Shown: piece after piece, positions 9,004-17,621 of the stretch
How positions within the stretch are numbered: position 1 is the first letter of the stretch
Layout of the letters: each line of letters starts with the position of its first letter
Source: Methylocella tundrae
Lineage (GTDB): Bacteria; Pseudomonadota; Alphaproteobacteria; Rhizobiales; Beijerinckiaceae
Length of the DNA stretch: 64,000 nucleotides
NCBI RefSeq assembly: GCF_901905185.1
Contig: NZ_CABFMQ020000013.1
Coordinates: 62,001-126,000 of the forward strand
Direction of reading: 5' to 3'
Program-made: the position numbers and the translations under genes
Notes under the pieces: generated by a model
Told to the model about the DNA's origin: nothing
The model's database searches: none
What the model saw: only the letters and a program-made list of their open reading frames with translations

Positions 9004-10521
9004 CTACTGAATGGACCCGCTCTCCGTCTCAACGACCCACGACGTTCCCCGCTGGGCGATGCTCTTGACCTTGCCATAGCCAGGGACGTGAGCCCCGATG
9101 CCAATCTGCAACGGAGCTCCATCGTCGCCGGTCCGGTCGATTTCAGCGAGCATCGCAAGCGTCGGCGAGGCCGCCTGCACGCGATAGCGCTTGCGCGCGT
9201 CCGGCTCCGGCGCGGTCGCGACAGTCGTCTTCGCGCCATTCGCTTTCTGCGCTTTCCCTGGCGCTCCGGCCGGTTTCGACGCCGGCAAAGACGCGTTGGG
9301 GGCGATCGAAGCGGTCTCATCCGCGGGGTCGCTCCCGACCGCCTTCGCGCTGTCGATGGCCCGGCGCGCCTCGCCCAGCGAAAGACGCCGCTCGAAATCG
9401 CTCAATCTCGCCTCGGTCGCCTCCGCCGACGCGTGCTGCGCCCCTTTGAGCCCTGCGACTTCGGCGCGAACGTCATGCAGCAGCGCGCCAAGCTCAGTCA
9501 CCAGCGCGAGAGCCGTTCTTTCGTTTTTCCCGTCGTCAGCAGCCGCCGCCTTCGCCGCCGCCGGATCAGACGCGGCCGTCCGAGCCCCCTCCTCCCTCCC
9601 GACCGATGCGACGCGCACATCGACGGCAGGCGCCGAGGGACGATCCGCCGCGGTGGACGACGGTTCATGCGCCGGCTGCGCCGCGGCGGACGATTTGGCC
9701 GCCTCAGCGACAGGCTTCTCCGGCTCGCTTTCCTTCGGCGAGCCCGCGACCTTGTCGCCGGCGCGGTGCAGATCGGCGCGCGCCTCGTTCTCTTCGCTCA
9801 CCGCCCGCCCCGGCGTTGTCGTCGCCGGGCTCGCGACGTTTCGAGGCGCGGGCGTCGCCGAGGTCGGCGCCGTCGACGCCGGGGCCGGCGTCACGCCCTT
9901 TTCGGGCGCCTTCAACGCGAGAATTTCGTCGAGCTGGTCTGGCCCGCTTCCCGCCGGCGCCGGCTTGCTCACGGCCTCCCCGGAGCCTTCCGGCCGCCCG
10001 ACCCTGGCGAGATCCGCCGACGGCGCGATCAGCGGCTGCGGCGCCGGATTGGCCGCCCCGACCCCTGTTTCGGCCACCTGGCTCCGGCCCGTCTGACGAC
10101 CAGACACGAGAATGGGCGCAAGAACGAAGGCGCCGAAGACGAGCAGCGCGATCAACGACGCCCCCGCGAACAACGCGGCCCGCTTCTTCCATGCCGGCTC
10201 CGCCGGTGCTCCTGCTGCCCCGGGCCCGCGATCCCCATCGTTCTCTACCGCGGCCGCCGCCGCGCCGTCGTCCGTCCCATCCGATGCCCCGGACGGCGCG
10301 GCGCTCGACCTGCCAAAACTCGCCCACACGGCGGCGCCCGCCCGGTTCACCCGCTCCCGCAAAGACTGCGCGCCGCCGCCTTCGACGGCGGGGCGCCAAT
10401 CCTCTGGCGGGGCCGTCAGCGCCATCGGCTCATCCTCGCCCTCGCCCGGAAGGGCGATCGCCTTCGTCTCGGCCAGCGCCGCTCCCGCGCCCACGTGCTC
10501 TTTCGCCAATTGCAATGTCAT
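9004..10521 (-). CDS. dotF: DotF/IcmG-like bitopic inner-membrane protein
   Basis: 505 residues: a cytoplasmic N-terminus (1-110), one membrane span (about 113-135, ALFAGASLIALLVFGAFVLAP), a long alanine/proline-rich periplasmic linker (150-330), a short coiled coil (about 335-385) and a compact C-terminal SH3-like/TraP-type domain (about 440-505). It is nearly twice as long as Legionella DotF (269), mostly because of the low-complexity linker. DotF links the inner membrane to the core complex. Gene order (dotG-dotF-dotE) matches icmE-icmG-icmC. A hairpin with a T run separates it from dotG, so its expression may be partly uncoupled. Confidence 0.8.
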   Translation of the reverse strand: MTLQLAKEHVGAGAALAETKAIALPGEGEDEPMALTAPPEDWRPAVEGGGAQSLRERVNRAGAAVWASFGRSSAAPSGASDGTDDGAAAAAVENDGDRGPGAAGAPAEPAWKKRAALFAGASLIALLVFGAFVLAPILVSGRQTGRSQVAETGVGAANPAPQPLIAPSADLARVGRPEGSGEAVSKPAPAGSGPDQLDEILALKAPEKGVTPAPASTAPTSATPAPRNVASPATTTPGRAVSEENEARADLHRAGDKVAGSPKESEPEKPVAEAAKSSAAAQPAHEPSSTAADRPSAPAVDVRVASVGREEGARTAASDPAAAKAAAADDGKNERTALALVTELGALLHDVRAEVAGLKGAQHASAEATEARLSDFERRLSLGEARRAIDSAKAVGSDPADETASIAPNASLPASKPAGAPGKAQKANGAKTTVATAPEPDARKRYRVQAASPTLAMLAEIDRTGDDGAPLQIGIGAHVPGYGKVKSIAQRGTSWVVETESGSIQ

Positions 10522-10579
10522 GGCCCGCTCCTCTGATTGAAGGCCACAGCATCAGGCAGCGGCGCGCGAACGGCGCATG

Positions 10580-10612
10580 AAAAAGCCAACGATCAAATCA
10601 ATGACCGTTGGC
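10580..10612 (-). terminator. Intrinsic terminator or attenuator between dotG and dotF
   Basis: Read on the minus strand, a 7-bp perfect stem (GCCAACG / CGTTGGC, loop 14) is followed at once by TTTTT. It lies in the 160-bp gap between the dotG stop and the dotF start. The shape fits a weak Rho-independent terminator that could reduce transcription into dotF and downstream genes. Confidence 0.5.
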
Positions 10613-10683
10613 CGCGATTTTTCCGACTTGTTGCCTCCCGCGCGACTTTGACGATCATAAGTCGCGAACGCCCCCGCGCCAGG

Positions 10684-11916
10684 CTATTTCGGCGCGTGAA
10701 CATCCGAGAGAAACATCACGCCAACCCCGACATTCGAGCCAAGGATGATCGTCGGGCCTTTCGGCACCGACTGCTGCAGCGTCGTCCCAATGCTCTGTGC
10801 GGCCGCTCCCGCGCCCACCCCCAATTGCTGCTTGAAATTGAGTTGCCCATATTGCGTCGTCGAGCCGCCGAACGGCGACACCGTCGTCGTCGCATTCGCC
10901 ATCTGCATCGCCTGACCGACGCCTTCGACGAAAGCCGCCGCCGCCGGAAAAATAAAGCGCTCGGCGTAGTGCTCGTCGATCGCGCTCGCCACCGAAGTCT
11001 CCATCGAGTCAGGCGCGACGACTAACCCGGCGACATCGATGGACTTGCCGCGATGCTCCACCGTCGTCACCCGCACGACAAGCCGGTCCCCCGCGCTCTT
11101 CGTGAAGCTTCCGAGCATCCGGTCGCCCGCCAGCGGGCCAGTGTCCGCCTCGAGGATAATCGGACCGCCCGTATCGGAATTCACCGAGACGACGGTATGC
11201 GCATAGACGCCCCGGCCCGCCGGAACCAGAACGGGCGTCTGCGCCGCGACCGCCGGCGTCGCGACAGTCCGGCCGGTCGTATCGAGGTCGCGCGATCCCG
11301 CCGCCTCCATCGCCTTGACGGCCGCGGTCGTCAGCACGATGTCGGTGCGCGGCGCCCGAACCTCATAAGCATTGAAGATATCGTTCGACGCCATCCTCTC
11401 CGCCTGCTCAACGTCTTGCGGCGCCGGATCGCTCACCTTCTCGATCAAGCCCGGCTGGGGCTTCTCCGGCGCCACATAAGCGGGCGGATTTGGAGCCACA
11501 GTATGCACCTCCTCGAGGCGCGCCACCTGCACAGGAGCTGGAAGCGGCGCATCCGCCCCGATCTCTTTGACCGGAGACGTCACGAGCGGCACGCTTCCCG
11601 GCATCGGCGGCGTATACGACTTTTGCTCCTTTTCGGCCTTCAGCGCCTCCGCTTGCGAATGACGCGCCAGCAGCGCCTCCTGCGTCGGCGTGCTGTGCGT
11701 GCCGCCCGGCAGCAGCGTCATCGTCTTCATCCTGGCGACCTTCGACTCGACGGTGCCCCGGTGGTTAATCATGGAGATCGCAACCAGCAGGAGCACCATC
11801 ACGGCGGCGATCCCGACGATCGCCATCAGACGCCCCGGGCCGCCCCGGCCGGCCCCACTGAAAATCCCCGTCCTGAACCGCGCGAACAGGCCGGTCTTTG
11901 TCGGCAAAAACGACAT
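10684..11916 (-). CDS. dotG: DotG/IcmE-type VirB10-like core protein
   Basis: 410 residues. A short cytoplasmic N-terminus, one membrane span (about 30-50, LMAIVGIAAVMVLLLVAISM), a proline-rich periplasmic linker and a C-terminal VirB10/TrbI-like beta-barrel domain (about 225-410) with VPAGRGVYAHTVVSVNSDTGGP and a GGSTTQYGQLNFKQQ segment. It is far shorter than Legionella DotG (1048), which carries many pentapeptide-like repeats; this is closer to IncI TraO. DotG spans both membranes and forms the central channel. It starts 1 bp after dotH ends, so the two are coupled. Confidence 0.9.
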   Translation of the reverse strand: MSFLPTKTGLFARFRTGIFSGAGRGGPGRLMAIVGIAAVMVLLLVAISMINHRGTVESKVARMKTMTLLPGGTHSTPTQEALLARHSQAEALKAEKEQKSYTPPMPGSVPLVTSPVKEIGADAPLPAPVQVARLEEVHTVAPNPPAYVAPEKPQPGLIEKVSDPAPQDVEQAERMASNDIFNAYEVRAPRTDIVLTTAAVKAMEAAGSRDLDTTGRTVATPAVAAQTPVLVPAGRGVYAHTVVSVNSDTGGPIILEADTGPLAGDRMLGSFTKSAGDRLVVRVTTVEHRGKSIDVAGLVVAPDSMETSVASAIDEHYAERFIFPAAAAFVEGVGQAMQMANATTTVSPFGGSTTQYGQLNFKQQLGVGAGAAAQSIGTTLQQSVPKGPTIILGSNVGVGVMFLSDVHAPK

Positions 11917-11917
11917 C

Positions 11918-12847
11918 TTAATTCTCCGAAAGTGAAGCTGATACGGTCTGTCCGTCCTTCGACAACAGCACGACTGGCGTCGGAGGCACCGAATAAACCG
12001 TCAGCCCGCCCTCGCCATTTTCCGACGCCATCCATTCCGGCGAGATCAGGGTGTAGCGCGTGCGGATGACGACGCGGTCGCCGACCCGCCAGGCCATTAG
12101 ATCATCCGGCGACACGCCGCTGACCGACAAAGGCGTCGCCTCGGCCGGCGCAACGCCGGCCAGCATCGACGTCAGAAACGGCGAGGCCGTATCCGGCGCC
12201 ATCGGCTGCGCCGGCGGCCCCTTCGCGTTCGGCCCCCACTCCGACACCTCAACGCTGAGATCGGCGTCATAGGTCTGGCCGCCGCCGATCAGGAGAAAGG
12301 AGATCGGCTTCGGCGCGCCCTTGAGCGTCACCAGGAGGCCGCCGCGCGGTTCCAGAGAGCTCGGCGTGATCTCCAGCACATTGCTGCCCGAGACAGGCGT
12401 GCAGACGTAAAAGCCGACCGCCGCGACCGCCGGCCCTCCCGCCGTCTGACTGGCGTTGCAATTCGTTCCGCCGGCGACCCCGGCCGGATTGGAGTTGGTG
12501 TCCCATTCAATCGGCCACGGCGCGCCCGTCTTGTCGAAGAACGAGACCGCCGTCGGATAGCCCTTGACGACCTGAATGATCGACGTCGCCTGCCCCGGCG
12601 TAAAAGCGACGTTCACGCGCCTGCTCGCCGGCGAGGCGACTTCCGTCATCACCTCTTCCTGGGCTCTCTTGTTATCGCCAAACCGCTTGCCGAGATCCCG
12701 GATCATGCCCGGCGTCAAAGGGATCGCCTCCTGGCTGGCGCCGGACGACCCAGCCGGGGTCACTCTTGAGACCGTCTGTTGGGCCGTGCAGATGCAGGGG
12801 CAACCGAACAGCGCGGCGCACCCAATAATGACTTTTGCCAGCCTCAT
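11918..12847 (-). CDS. dotH: DotH/IcmK (TraN)-type outer-membrane core protein
   Basis: About 309 residues from the ATG at MRLAKVIIGCAALFG, which gives a proper signal peptide ending near CTAQ; an ATG 12 codons upstream is in frame but would lengthen the n-region. The IcmK-family middle (PGQATSIIQVVKGYPTAVSFFDKTGAPWPI) is well kept and matches the motif by which DotH/VirB9-like proteins are known. DotH is the secretin-like ring protein placed by DotC and DotD. The gene sits between dotI and dotG exactly as icmL-icmK-icmE in Legionella. A cysteine-rich stretch (CAALFGCPCIC) in the signal could allow lipidation, but no proper lipobox is seen. Confidence 0.9.
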   Translation of the reverse strand: MRLAKVIIGCAALFGCPCICTAQQTVSRVTPAGSSGASQEAIPLTPGMIRDLGKRFGDNKRAQEEVMTEVASPASRRVNVAFTPGQATSIIQVVKGYPTAVSFFDKTGAPWPIEWDTNSNPAGVAGGTNCNASQTAGGPAVAAVGFYVCTPVSGSNVLEITPSSLEPRGGLLVTLKGAPKPISFLLIGGGQTYDADLSVEVSEWGPNAKGPPAQPMAPDTASPFLTSMLAGVAPAEATPLSVSGVSPDDLMAWRVGDRVVIRTRYTLISPEWMASENGEGGLTVYSVPPTPVVLLSKDGQTVSASLSEN

Positions 12848-12863
12848 CTTTGAAATTCCTTTG

Positions 12864-13493
12864 TCACTGGACGACGGCGACAAGCTGCTCGACCGCCAGC
12901 CCGTCGAGATGATCTTCCGCGTTTGTCCGCAAGACGAGCGCCGTCAGCATCAAATTCTGCGTGTTGATCTGATTGCTGTTCTGGCAGGTCTGAACGATCG
13001 GCACCTGTATCCGGTAGGCCAGGGCGTCCCCCACGATCTTCGATTCAGTGATGACCGCCGACCGCTGCGCCTGCGCGAAGCACAGCAGCATCCCCTTTTT
13101 CATCGCGTCGAAATTGCCGGACTTGATGTAGCTGTCCGCGAAGGTCTTCCAGCCATTGTCGGTAAAGCGCCGACCCGCCGTGTTGAGCTCTTCCGGATAA
13201 TCATGATAATTCACATTATAGGGGGCAAGCACGGCCCGCACCGTCCAGTTCAGCAGCTCCGCGTCGCTGACGATCGGACTGTCGAGCGCCGTGATCGCCC
13301 GCGGCGGGTTTCTGCCGTCGACGATGAAATATTTGGGCGTCGGCGGATGCGTCCAGATCCATGCAAGGCACATCACAAGCGCCGCAAGAAGGACCGAGAG
13401 GCCCACTACGAGGCCAAGGCTCTTGTTGACGAGCGAGGCCTGAAAGTCAGGATCGGATAATTTTCGCATGATCGCCGCGTGCTGGTTTTGCAT
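12864..13493 (-). CDS. dotI: DotI/IcmL-type inner-membrane protein
   Basis: 209 residues, one membrane span (about 25-50, LGLVVGLSVLLAALVMCLAWIW) followed by a periplasmic NTF2-like domain with the family pattern YFIVDGRNPPRAITALDSPIVSDAELLNW. IcmL/DotI (212 residues in Legionella) forms an inner-membrane ring related to VirB8. It is the first well-recognised dot gene of this run, 16 bp ahead of dotH. No paralogous DotJ is recognisable upstream, although two small unassigned genes lie there. Confidence 0.92.
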   Translation of the reverse strand: MQNQHAAIMRKLSDPDFQASLVNKSLGLVVGLSVLLAALVMCLAWIWTHPPTPKYFIVDGRNPPRAITALDSPIVSDAELLNWTVRAVLAPYNVNYHDYPEELNTAGRRFTDNGWKTFADSYIKSGNFDAMKKGMLLCFAQAQRSAVITESKIVGDALAYRIQVPIVQTCQNSNQINTQNLMLTALVLRTNAEDHLDGLAVEQLVAVVQ

Positions 13494-13531
13494 GCCATCA
13501 CTCTGGCATCGCCCAGCGCGAACGCAGCCGG

Positions 13532-13819
13532 CTAAAATGCGCCTGCGTTGTGAATATCGCCGCCAGGCCTCAAGAGATCTTCAACCCCAGGCACCGCGCT
13601 ACCGCGGCCGCAATACCCAAAACGAATCCGCAGAGCTAAAGGCCTCACTATTTTCATTAACCTCGCTCCAATATGCGGAGCCAGTTCAGCCGCTATGCCG
13701 TCGACGCTGGCTATCGCGCTTCGCAAGTCCTTCAATCTAAGCGCATGTTCCAGCGCATCCGCCTCGATCAACAGTTTACTCGCATCGCGATGACCCTCCT
13801 GAGGATCGCGCCGCTCCAT
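13532..13819 (-). CDS. Small alpha-helical protein of unknown function, upstream of dotI
   Basis: About 95 residues from the ATG at MERRDPQEGHRD, rich in Ala/Leu/Glu and predicted mainly helical, with no signal or membrane span. It overlaps the 3' end of the preceding small membrane protein gene by about 44 bp and ends 38 bp before dotI, so it is probably in the same transcript. I do not recognise the family. Codon third positions are less GC-rich than in the dot genes, so the call is moderate only. Confidence 0.45.
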   Translation of the reverse strand: MERRDPQEGHRDASKLLIEADALEHALRLKDLRSAIASVDGIAAELAPHIGARLMKIVRPLALRIRFGYCGRGSAVPGVEDLLRPGGDIHNAGAF

Positions 13820-14000
13820 TCTGTTGAACAAATCTCAGATGATCGTTCAAAACAGAAACATGGTCATGCAAAACAGAGATACGGTCGCGAAGCGTTTCGA
13901 TTTCCGCGCGATAAAATACGCCGGCGCCAACCCATGTGAGCGGCGCCGACACCAAAAGCGTCATCCAAAATACGCGCCAATGCTCTTTCTTCACCGCCAC
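13776..14000 (-). CDS. Small bitopic membrane protein with coiled coil
   Basis: About 74 residues from a GTG just downstream of GGAGGGG; a second GTG two codons later is an alternative. One membrane span (about 9-27, VFWMTLLVSAPLTWVGAGVF) is followed by a heptad-like helix with repeated DHVSVLNDH / RISVLHDH units. Its place ahead of dotI and its single span recall the small DotJ/IcmM slot of Legionella, but no sequence similarity is visible, so no symbol is given. It may be a spacer subunit of the inner-membrane complex. Confidence 0.5.
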   Translation of the reverse strand: MAVKKEHWRVFWMTLLVSAPLTWVGAGVFYRAEIETLRDRISVLHDHVSVLNDHLRFVQQNGAARSSGGSSRCE

Positions 14001-14185
14001 GGCCCCTCCAAAAGATGATTTTGCAATACCGTGGATCCGTCGGCCGGAGCGGCCACGCGAACGACATCGCCCTAAGGACGTGCAATGCTTTTGCGATGAG
14101 GCGCGAGCGATCAGGCTTTGCGTTTCAAGCATGATCGCGCTGGCGATAGGCCTAACGGAATGGGCCGCCTTCGCTCTTCGCCACT

Positions 14186-15319
14186 TCAGCAAACCATGGC
14201 GGCGTCGATGAAGGCTCTCGTTCGTTTGAACCACTCCGGCCACTTCTCGCCGCTGCCCCTTTTCGCCCAGAAGGAGCCAAATCGTTTTTCCGCAACAACA
14301 ATATCCGTTCTCGCCAATCTCAATCTTCGTATATTGGCCTGCGCAACCGCCGGATCGTAATATTCAACCAACTCGATATCATGCGCCGCTCTGAAGCGGG
14401 CGACCATTGCGCGACGCAGATAGGACGTGACCTGACCGAACGTCACCTCCATCTCGCGCGCGATCGAGGTTGGACGTTGTCCCGCCAATCCCCGATTTTC
14501 GATCTCGATTTTCTCGGGCTCCGTCAAATTGCGCGTCGACAACCGGACCCTGTTCGTCTTTTTCCTCTTCGTCGGAGCGACCGGCGGTTGCCAGAGCGTC
14601 AACTCGCTGAAAAGGGGCCACGCCGGCGCGCGAGCGTCAATCGTTTCCGGCGACGGTTCGTTGCGACATACAACCGTGGGCGGCAGGAGAGTTGACGCGC
14701 GTGGCGCCTCGATCGTTTCCCCTTCAAGCGCCCACAGGTTGAATTCCTGGCTGAGCACAGCCCGGGCGGGCGGCGGGCCGGGTTGGGCGCTGTATATTTC
14801 TGCAGCGAGGCCCGACAGGGCGGCGCCTGGGTTGGCCGAAATGTCCGATTCTTCGGCGTGCGTGGGCGCCCATCGCGCCGCCACCGCGCGGCACTCGTCG
14901 ACCGATCTATAATGTAGGGAATTCCTGTCCCGCACCGGCAGGCCAAGCCGGCGGCGCTTGCCATATATCGCGCTACGCGAGCGTCCCAGCGATTCGGCGA
15001 TGCTGCGGACATGGACGCCAGCCATCCACAACGCGATCAGTTGCCGGACGTCATCCGGCGTCCACGGCGATTTCCCGCCCGCCCTGCGCATTGGGCGATC
15101 GTGCGGCGTCGGCAGGCCGAGGGCGGCGATGCGGTCGAATAACGCCGTTCGCGAGAGCCCGAGGTAAAGAATGAGAGCGTCGACGCCGAGACCGGCGGCG
15201 ACCATGCCGGCGAGGATGACGTCGAGGGAGGCGAACGCTGTCGCGACGGTGTTGAGGACAACCTCTGGCCATGATGCCGGGAGGCTCCTTTCATTGACAT
15301 CGCCACGTTCGAGATACAC
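14186..15319 (-). CDS. GcrA/SANT-like HTH DNA-binding protein, probable regulator
   Basis: 377 residues. At about 80-130 is a GcrA/Myb-SANT type motif (SPWTPDDVRQLIALWMAGVHVRSIAESLGRSRSAIYGKRRRLGLP), preceded by another helix-turn-helix-like stretch (about 40-75). A third HTH-like part lies at about 268-310 (LTEPEKIEIENRGLAGQRPTSIAREMEVTFGQV). The start is a GTG; no better ATG gives the whole protein. It is transcribed towards the dot genes and is divergent from the plus-strand tra-like operon, so a transcriptional role for the transfer genes is likely but inferred. The three-HTH build is unusual for GcrA-like proteins, which normally are about 170 residues. Confidence 0.7.
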   Translation of the reverse strand: MYLERGDVNERSLPASWPEVVLNTVATAFASLDVILAGMVAAGLGVDALILYLGLSRTALFDRIAALGLPTPHDRPMRRAGGKSPWTPDDVRQLIALWMAGVHVRSIAESLGRSRSAIYGKRRRLGLPVRDRNSLHYRSVDECRAVAARWAPTHAEESDISANPGAALSGLAAEIYSAQPGPPPARAVLSQEFNLWALEGETIEAPRASTLLPPTVVCRNEPSPETIDARAPAWPLFSELTLWQPPVAPTKRKKTNRVRLSTRNLTEPEKIEIENRGLAGQRPTSIAREMEVTFGQVTSYLRRAMVARFRAAHDIELVEYYDPAVAQANIRRLRLARTDIVVAEKRFGSFWAKRGSGEKWPEWFKRTRAFIDAAMVC

Positions 15320-15433
15320 GCGATCCGCCCCGGCATTGGTTAAGCCGGAGCAAATTTAATGGATAGCTAAAACCAGTCAAGTGGATAGGTGTAGAAATAT
15401 CAAACTTGCTTCGGATGAAGCGTTCGCCAAGGC

Positions 15434-15829
15434 CTACGCGCTTTTCCCCAGCCTCTTCTCCAGCTCCGCGATCAACTCGCCTATCGCATCCCTACGGGAC
15501 TCTAAGCCGTTAGCCACCCGATAGAGCTCACTCGCGATCTTGGAAAGCACCGGATCCATATTTTTGGTCGCCGAATCTCCCGTTTCGAAAAATGCGGCAA
15601 TCGAAACACCAAGGACCTTCGCCATCTTGTCTAGAAGCACGACAGACACGTTCGGCACGCCTGCTTCGACCGTGACCATATAGGGATGGGACACGCCGGC
15701 CGCTTCTGCGAATTTCCGCTGCGACATACCGGCCGCAGTCCGCAACTCTCGCACGCGCACGCCAAGAGCAACGAGCACAGGCTCTCTATCGCTGCCCGTC
15801 GTCATCTCTTTTTCTGGTTTCTTCACCAT
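15434..15829 (-). CDS. XRE-family transcriptional regulator
   Basis: 131 residues. A lambda-repressor-like HTH is seen at about residues 23-75 (VRELRTAAGMSQRKFAEAAGVSHPYMVTVEAGVPNVSVVLLDKMAKVLGV), followed by a short helical tail likely used for dimerisation. The probable role is repression of its own promoter and of one of the two diverging transfer operons: the plus-strand operon begins about 235 bp away. No ligand domain is present. Confidence 0.85.
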   Translation of the reverse strand: MVKKPEKEMTTGSDREPVLVALGVRVRELRTAAGMSQRKFAEAAGVSHPYMVTVEAGVPNVSVVLLDKMAKVLGVSIAAFFETGDSATKNMDPVLSKIASELYRVANGLESRRDAIGELIAELEKRLGKSA

Positions 15830-16063
15830 TTTCTATTCGCCCCCAGCCACGTCCGACGCTTTATCCCCTCGACGTCACAAAAGCTATTGCACTGGAAAAC
15901 AGCAATAAATGCTTCACACAGAATTCACCAAACCAGTCAGGTTGCAGCAACCCGTAGTTGTCTCCCGTGATCCGCGCCGGACAACAAGCAACTCTAAGCC
16001 TCGATATTCATCGCCCCATTCGCGCCGCGCGGGCTCATGCTTCCGCTCGCAATGGAGGCGCAA

Positions 16064-16528
16064 ATGCGTAGGAGAGCTGCTATCGCGCTAATTTTTCTGA
16101 CATTTTGTTGGCCGGCCCAGGCAGATTTCGCCCTGGCGCCGGGAACCCCCACTGCCGCTGGGCCGACATCGCCCGCTGCGGCGGCCTCGCCAGTTTCGCC
16201 ATCGGCTCCCACGACCACTTCCGCCACCGCATCGATCGGCGGCCGCGCAGGGCCCAAACACGCAGTCCGGCGCACGCCGCACCCCGGCAACCCCTCGGTG
16301 GCGCGCGGCTTCGGGTCCCAGATCCCACTCGCATTCGCAGTGCGCCAGATTGTCCCTTCCAGGATAAAAGTCTTGTACGGGCCCGGCGCCGACCAGAACG
16401 CTCTCGTCGACTGGCAGGGCGGCAAGCGTTGGAGCATCGTCTTGGCCGAAGCTGTCCGCCCGCTCGGTCTGCGGATCCACGTTGAAGCGCGCGGCGTCAC
16501 GATTGCCCAGGCCAAACAAAGCGACTGA
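16064..16528 (+). CDS. Exported TcpQ-like C-terminal domain protein
   Basis: About 154 residues. The ATG chosen has GGAGG five bases upstream; two in-frame ATGs further upstream would add an odd leader. A signal peptide (AAIALIFLTFCWPAQA) is followed by an Ala/Pro/Ser linker (30-70) and a TcpQ/PilL-N-like domain (about 90-150; IPLAFAVRQIVPSRIKVLYGPGADQNALVDWQGGKRW). That domain occurs in type IVB pilus and in DotD-like outer-membrane proteins. It opens the plus-strand operon, so an accessory role in the outer-membrane part of the transfer system is likely. Confidence 0.65.
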   Translation: MRRRAAIALIFLTFCWPAQADFALAPGTPTAAGPTSPAAAASPVSPSAPTTTSATASIGGRAGPKHAVRRTPHPGNPSVARGFGSQIPLAFAVRQIVPSRIKVLYGPGADQNALVDWQGGKRWSIVLAEAVRPLGLRIHVEARGVTIAQAKQSD

Positions 16529-16589
16529 CCCCTATCGGCATTCGCGCCGCCGCGCCCGATCCTGCTCCGTAAACGATTACGGAGTCCCA

Positions 16590-17066
16590 ATGAACGACCA
16601 TACCCCACCCACAGACGCGAACTGGATCGACGAGCCGAACCAGCCGCGACAAAGCCCGGCCTCTCACGCGCCGTCGATTTCCGACCTGACGCAAAAGCTC
16701 GACAGGGCTCTCATGACGCTTGGCGAAGCAATCGACGCAGCACGGAATAGCTCTCGCCACCGCGTCGCCGATTTTTTGACGACAGACCCGGGCAAAGCGT
16801 CCTTCCGGAAAATCGCAGGTCAACTCAACGACCTCCGAATGATCGCGCTGCTTCACCGCATGTTCGCAACGCCGAATGAAGACCCAAGAGCCCTCCTTTC
16901 CGGCCTCTTCATGACGCCCGCCTCGACGACGCCCGGACGCGAGTCGTCGCTCGACAGGCTCGCTAGTCGCGAACTTCTTCGCCGCATGCTCGACGATCGG
17001 CGCATCCAGGCGCTTTGCCGCGCCTGCACATGGGTCGCCGCCGAACACAAGGGAGAGTCCGCATGA
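16590..17066 (+). CDS. Uncharacterised soluble protein of the plus-strand transfer operon
   Basis: 158 residues from the ATG at MNDHTPPTDANW, preceded by ACGGAG. It is helical from about residue 38 (ISDLTQKLDRALMTLGEAIDAARNSS), with no signal or membrane span. The stop codon overlaps the next start (ATGA), which shows coupling with the exported protein that follows. I do not recognise the family; the place in the operon suggests a cytoplasmic factor of the transfer system. Confidence 0.6.
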   Translation: MNDHTPPTDANWIDEPNQPRQSPASHAPSISDLTQKLDRALMTLGEAIDAARNSSRHRVADFLTTDPGKASFRKIAGQLNDLRMIALLHRMFATPNEDPRALLSGLFMTPASTTPGRESSLDRLASRELLRRMLDDRRIQALCRACTWVAAEHKGESA

Positions 17067-17611
17067 AACGCCTTCGCTCGGCCATCCTCGTGGCCGCACT
17101 CCTCGCCGTCATCCCCTACGGCGCGAGCGCTCAAACCGCCAACCAGGGCAGCGCGGCTTGCGGAGCGCTCTACCAATCCGCCGCCAACGGCGCCGCCGCG
17201 CGCGTCTCCGCCGACGATACCGACATCGCCCAGCCGCAGTCGGTAAAAAATCTTACCTGTCTCAACAAATTCTTCAGCGGCATCGGCCTCAACGTCATCG
17301 TCAACCTGCTCAACCCCCAGACCCTCCTCAACGCCATCGAAAACCAGATTTGCACCGCGCTCACGAATGTCTGGACGTCGACCTTGGGCAACAAGCAATG
17401 CGGCATCACCCTGACGGGTTTCAAGATAGGAACCCTCGGCGGCAGCACCCTCGGCGGTGGCCTGTCATGCCCCAAGCTGACTTTCGGCGGCGGCGGGCCT
17501 GCGATCGCTTCGATCGGCATTGACGCGAACAACACCGGCAAACTGTCCGTCACCGGCAACGCCGTCGCGCCGACCGGATACCCTCTCACATCCCAACTCG
17601 GCCTCTATTGA
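17063..17611 (+). CDS. Exported protein of unknown function, T4BSS-linked
   Basis: 182 residues with a clean signal peptide (MKRLRSAILVAALLAVIPYGASA) and five cysteines in the mature part, which suggests disulfides, followed by a glycine-rich stretch (GTLGGSTLGGGL). No known domain is recognised. It is translationally coupled to the gene before it and 11 bp ahead of the next exported protein. The proposed localisation is periplasm or outer membrane. The DsbG-like gene at 24.8 kb could serve such cysteine-containing proteins, which is inference. Confidence 0.65.
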   Translation: MKRLRSAILVAALLAVIPYGASAQTANQGSAACGALYQSAANGAAARVSADDTDIAQPQSVKNLTCLNKFFSGIGLNVIVNLLNPQTLLNAIENQICTALTNVWTSTLGNKQCGITLTGFKIGTLGGSTLGGGLSCPKLTFGGGGPAIASIGIDANNTGKLSVTGNAVAPTGYPLTSQLGLY

Positions 17612-17621
17612 GGGCACACCC

